30,957 nt of DNA from Prevotella sp. UBA6429 (lineage in GTDB: Bacteria > Bacteroidota > Bacteroidia > Bacteroidales > Bacteroidaceae). The position numbers and the translations under genes were made by a program. The notes beneath the pieces were generated by a model. It ran no database searches and had not been told where the DNA came from. It was given only the letters and a program-made list of their open reading frames with translations. Below, in pieces: positions 29,759 through 30,957 of the stretch (position 1 is its first letter; the number at the start of each line of letters is the position of its first letter). The stretch lies in NCBI GenBank assembly GCA_002437285.1, contig DJOV01000048.1, positions 1-30,957 on the forward strand, read 5' to 3'.

Positions 29759-30451
29759 TTACCGGTGGCGGAACCGTATCTCGCGCAGGCGGTGCCTGCC
29801 CATGAAGCGACTCTTGTCCACAAACCCGTTGATGCCGTTCAAGTGCCCTTTTCCGGTGTATTGCCAGAGGATGAAGTCAAGGTCGTCCTTGAGCTTGGGC
29901 TCACGCTGCGTGTATTGGGCAATCATCACCTTGTAGTCGCCCAGCAGTCCCAGCAGGTTGTCGTCGTAGAAGTTGGCTCCTGTGTAGAGCAGGGGCTTCT
30001 GCTTGTAGGCCTTTTCGACCAGGCCCAGAAACGTGAACAGCGAGTCTCTGAAGGCCTCCTTGCTCAGGCCGCTGCGTGTCTCTATGTCGATCATGGGCAG
30101 CAGGTCCTGGTCACCGGGGCGGCATTGGGCCATGAAGTTCTCCAGTTGTGTCTTTTGCGAAATCTTGGGTCTGTAGAAGTGGTACGACCCCACCTTGAGC
30201 CCGTAGCGGTGGGCCAGGTCGATGTTCTGCTTGTATTTGCTGTCGATGTTGTTACCGCCTTCCGTAGCCTTCAGGTATACGTAGGCCATTTTGCTCTCGC
30301 CCACGGTCTCCCAGAACACGGAGCCCTGATAGTGGCTCAGGTCAATGCCGTGTATGTGTGTGCAGGTGTCTTCACATTCGACATACCTGCTCTGTGCGCG
30401 CGTAGTGGCCAGGGTCATCATGCAGATTAATAATGTTATGATCCGATTCAT
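29759..30451 (-). CDS. Secreted GH25 lysozyme-family hydrolase
   Basis: A 230-aa protein with a signal peptide (MNRIITLLICMMTLATTRAQ) and a GH25 domain (about 32-222). Motifs are HGIDLSHYQGSV (Asp37), YVYLKATEGG (57-66), GSYHFYRP (88-95) and PMIDIE with Asp122 and Glu124. It should hydrolyse peptidoglycan in the periplasm or outside the cell. It is shorter than the first GH25 protein and lacks its membrane anchor; the two share the fold but are clearly diverged. The zinc-ribbon protein follows on the same strand. A -7 promoter box sits only 4 nt from the start codon, so the mRNA may be leaderless. Confidence 0.9.
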   Translation of the reverse strand: MNRIITLLICMMTLATTRAQSRYVECEDTCTHIHGIDLSHYQGSVFWETVGESKMAYVYLKATEGGNNIDSKYKQNIDLAHRYGLKVGSYHFYRPKISQKTQLENFMAQCRPGDQDLLPMIDIETRSGLSKEAFRDSLFTFLGLVEKAYKQKPLLYTGANFYDDNLLGLLGDYKVMIAQYTQREPKLKDDLDFILWQYTGKGHLNGINGFVDKSRFMGRHRLREIRFRHR

Positions 30452-30455
30452 ACTG

Positions 30456-30463
30456 CAAAGTTA
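30456..30463 (-). promoter_or_regulatory. -7 box almost touching the GH25 start codon
   Basis: The minus strand reads TAACTTTG (TAnnTTTG) and ends 4 nt before the ATG at 30451. The usual 5-7 nt distance would put the transcription start on the ATG itself. No TTTG is seen about 20 nt upstream. Confidence 0.4.
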
Positions 30464-30547
30464 ATGAAAAGATTTAAGAACGCCCTTCACCTGTTTGTAA
30501 AAAGATATAAAAAAAGCGCTTCCGCCATGGGGGGTGACCCAGACCTC

Positions 30548-30780
30548 CCTGCACACGTCGGAGCGACCTCCGTGGAACATGAAACAACGAGCACCGCTGA
30601 AGCAGGGTAAGCCATGCACCGCTTACCCTGCCTCCTGCGCACATCGTTACCACCTCATGTAACCTGTAACCTTTTGCCTTTTCACCACAATCATCATCCG
30701 TCCTTGCGCCAAGACACAACAAGGGTTGTTGGCGATGGCGTAGGCGACGGCCTGCACTTACACTTTCCGTAGGCGCACGG
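30548..30780. repeat. Interspersed repeat, copies C1, C2 and CACTTTCCGTAGGC module
   Basis: A divergent unit at 30548 (CCTGCACACGTCGGAGCGAC, then GAAACAAC) is followed at 30634-30678 by the CCTGCGCACATCG / TAACCTGTAACC unit and at 30751-30780 by one CCTGCACTT-CACTTTCCGTAGGC unit. Between the first two lies a perfect 11-bp hairpin (GCAGGGTAAGC 30602-30612, complement 30621-30631). The bases GCTTCCGCCAT before it also occur before copy A. This fills most of the otherwise gene-free stretch 30452-30957. Confidence 0.7.
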
Positions 30781-30933
30781 CCTGCGGAAAAGTCGGGCGC
30801 AGGCTCACGTCAACCGGGGTGGTCACGTCCCACAGAGCGGTTAAATTCGGTTTATGGCCAGGGGTTTATATCGGTTTACATTCAAGCCCAAAGCAAGCGT
30901 CTCATCACGCCAAATCCTGGAAGAATTTGAATT

Positions 30934-30957
30934 ATGAGGACAATGTATATAAAAAAA
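30934..30957 (+). CDS. Possible start of a gene cut by the window end
   Basis: The last 24 bases read ATG AGG ACA ATG TAT ATA AAA AAA, a basic N-terminus like that of an exported protein. Only eight codons are visible, so this is a guess. Confidence 0.2.

Noticed and set aside
28451..30430. 659-aa plus-strand open frame
   Set aside because: It lies antisense to the zinc-ribbon and GH25 genes, has Val/Leu/His/Gly-rich shadow composition and no domain; the minus-strand genes have clear motifs.
1..30957. CRISPR arrays, insertion sequences, integrases, rRNA and tRNA genes
   Set aside because: No regularly spaced direct repeats, transposase or integrase motifs, or RNA gene signatures were seen on either strand.

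Overview
The window looks like a chromosomal segment from a member of the Bacteroidales, most likely Prevotellaceae (inference). The reasons are: several gene starts are preceded by the Bacteroidetes promoter signature (TTTG about 20 nt upstream of TAnnTTTG); Shine-Dalgarno sequences are mostly absent; and the gene content fits (PPi-dependent phosphofructokinase, BspA-like leucine-rich repeat protein, golvesin-domain amidase, riboflavin synthase, YgiQ-type radical SAM protein). No rRNA, tRNA, CRISPR array, transposase or phage gene was seen.

Layout. 1-3590 is AT-richer and holds the 3' part of a LlaJI/McrBC-type restriction endonuclease and a secreted BspA-like LRR protein. 3591-5057 is a two-gene ABC exporter (FetA/FetB-like), overlapping a convergent secreted phytase-like esterase gene. 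5995-6973 is riboflavin synthase with a long leader that contains a good promoter, a chain of short ORFs and an intrinsic-terminator-like hairpin just before the start codon. 7308-9500 is a secreted (alpha/alpha)-barrel-type glycan-active protein of unassigned family. 9949-14631 is a tripartite efflux operon: TolC-like outer membrane factor, MacA-like adaptor, MacB-like ATPase and separate MacB-like permease. 14632-15335 is a repeat-rich convergent intergenic region.

15336-18044 carries, on the minus strand, truA, an EamA-type transporter and dapA (dapA has its own promoter). 18199-25491 is a long run of minus-strand genes: a 90-aa conserved small protein, PlsC-like acyltransferase, golvesin/amidase secreted protein, 110-aa unknown protein, YgiQ and a PP2C-like phosphatase. 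It is interrupted between the first two by a 193-bp palindromic MITE-like element. 25790-27442 is PPi-dependent phosphofructokinase. 27554-30451 is a cell-wall neighbourhood: a membrane-anchored GH25 lysozyme, a convergent zinc-ribbon membrane protein and a second, secreted GH25 lysozyme. The last 500 nt again contain the interspersed repeat seen at 9.7 and 15 kb, and perhaps the first codons of another gene.

The most interesting non-coding signals are the riboflavin synthase leader (an apparent attenuator or leader-ORF system that does not look like an FMN riboswitch), the interspersed repeat family present at three loci, the 193-bp palindromic element, and the hairpin at the predicted 5' end of the LRR mRNA. 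All family assignments come from reading motifs by eye; no database search was run.
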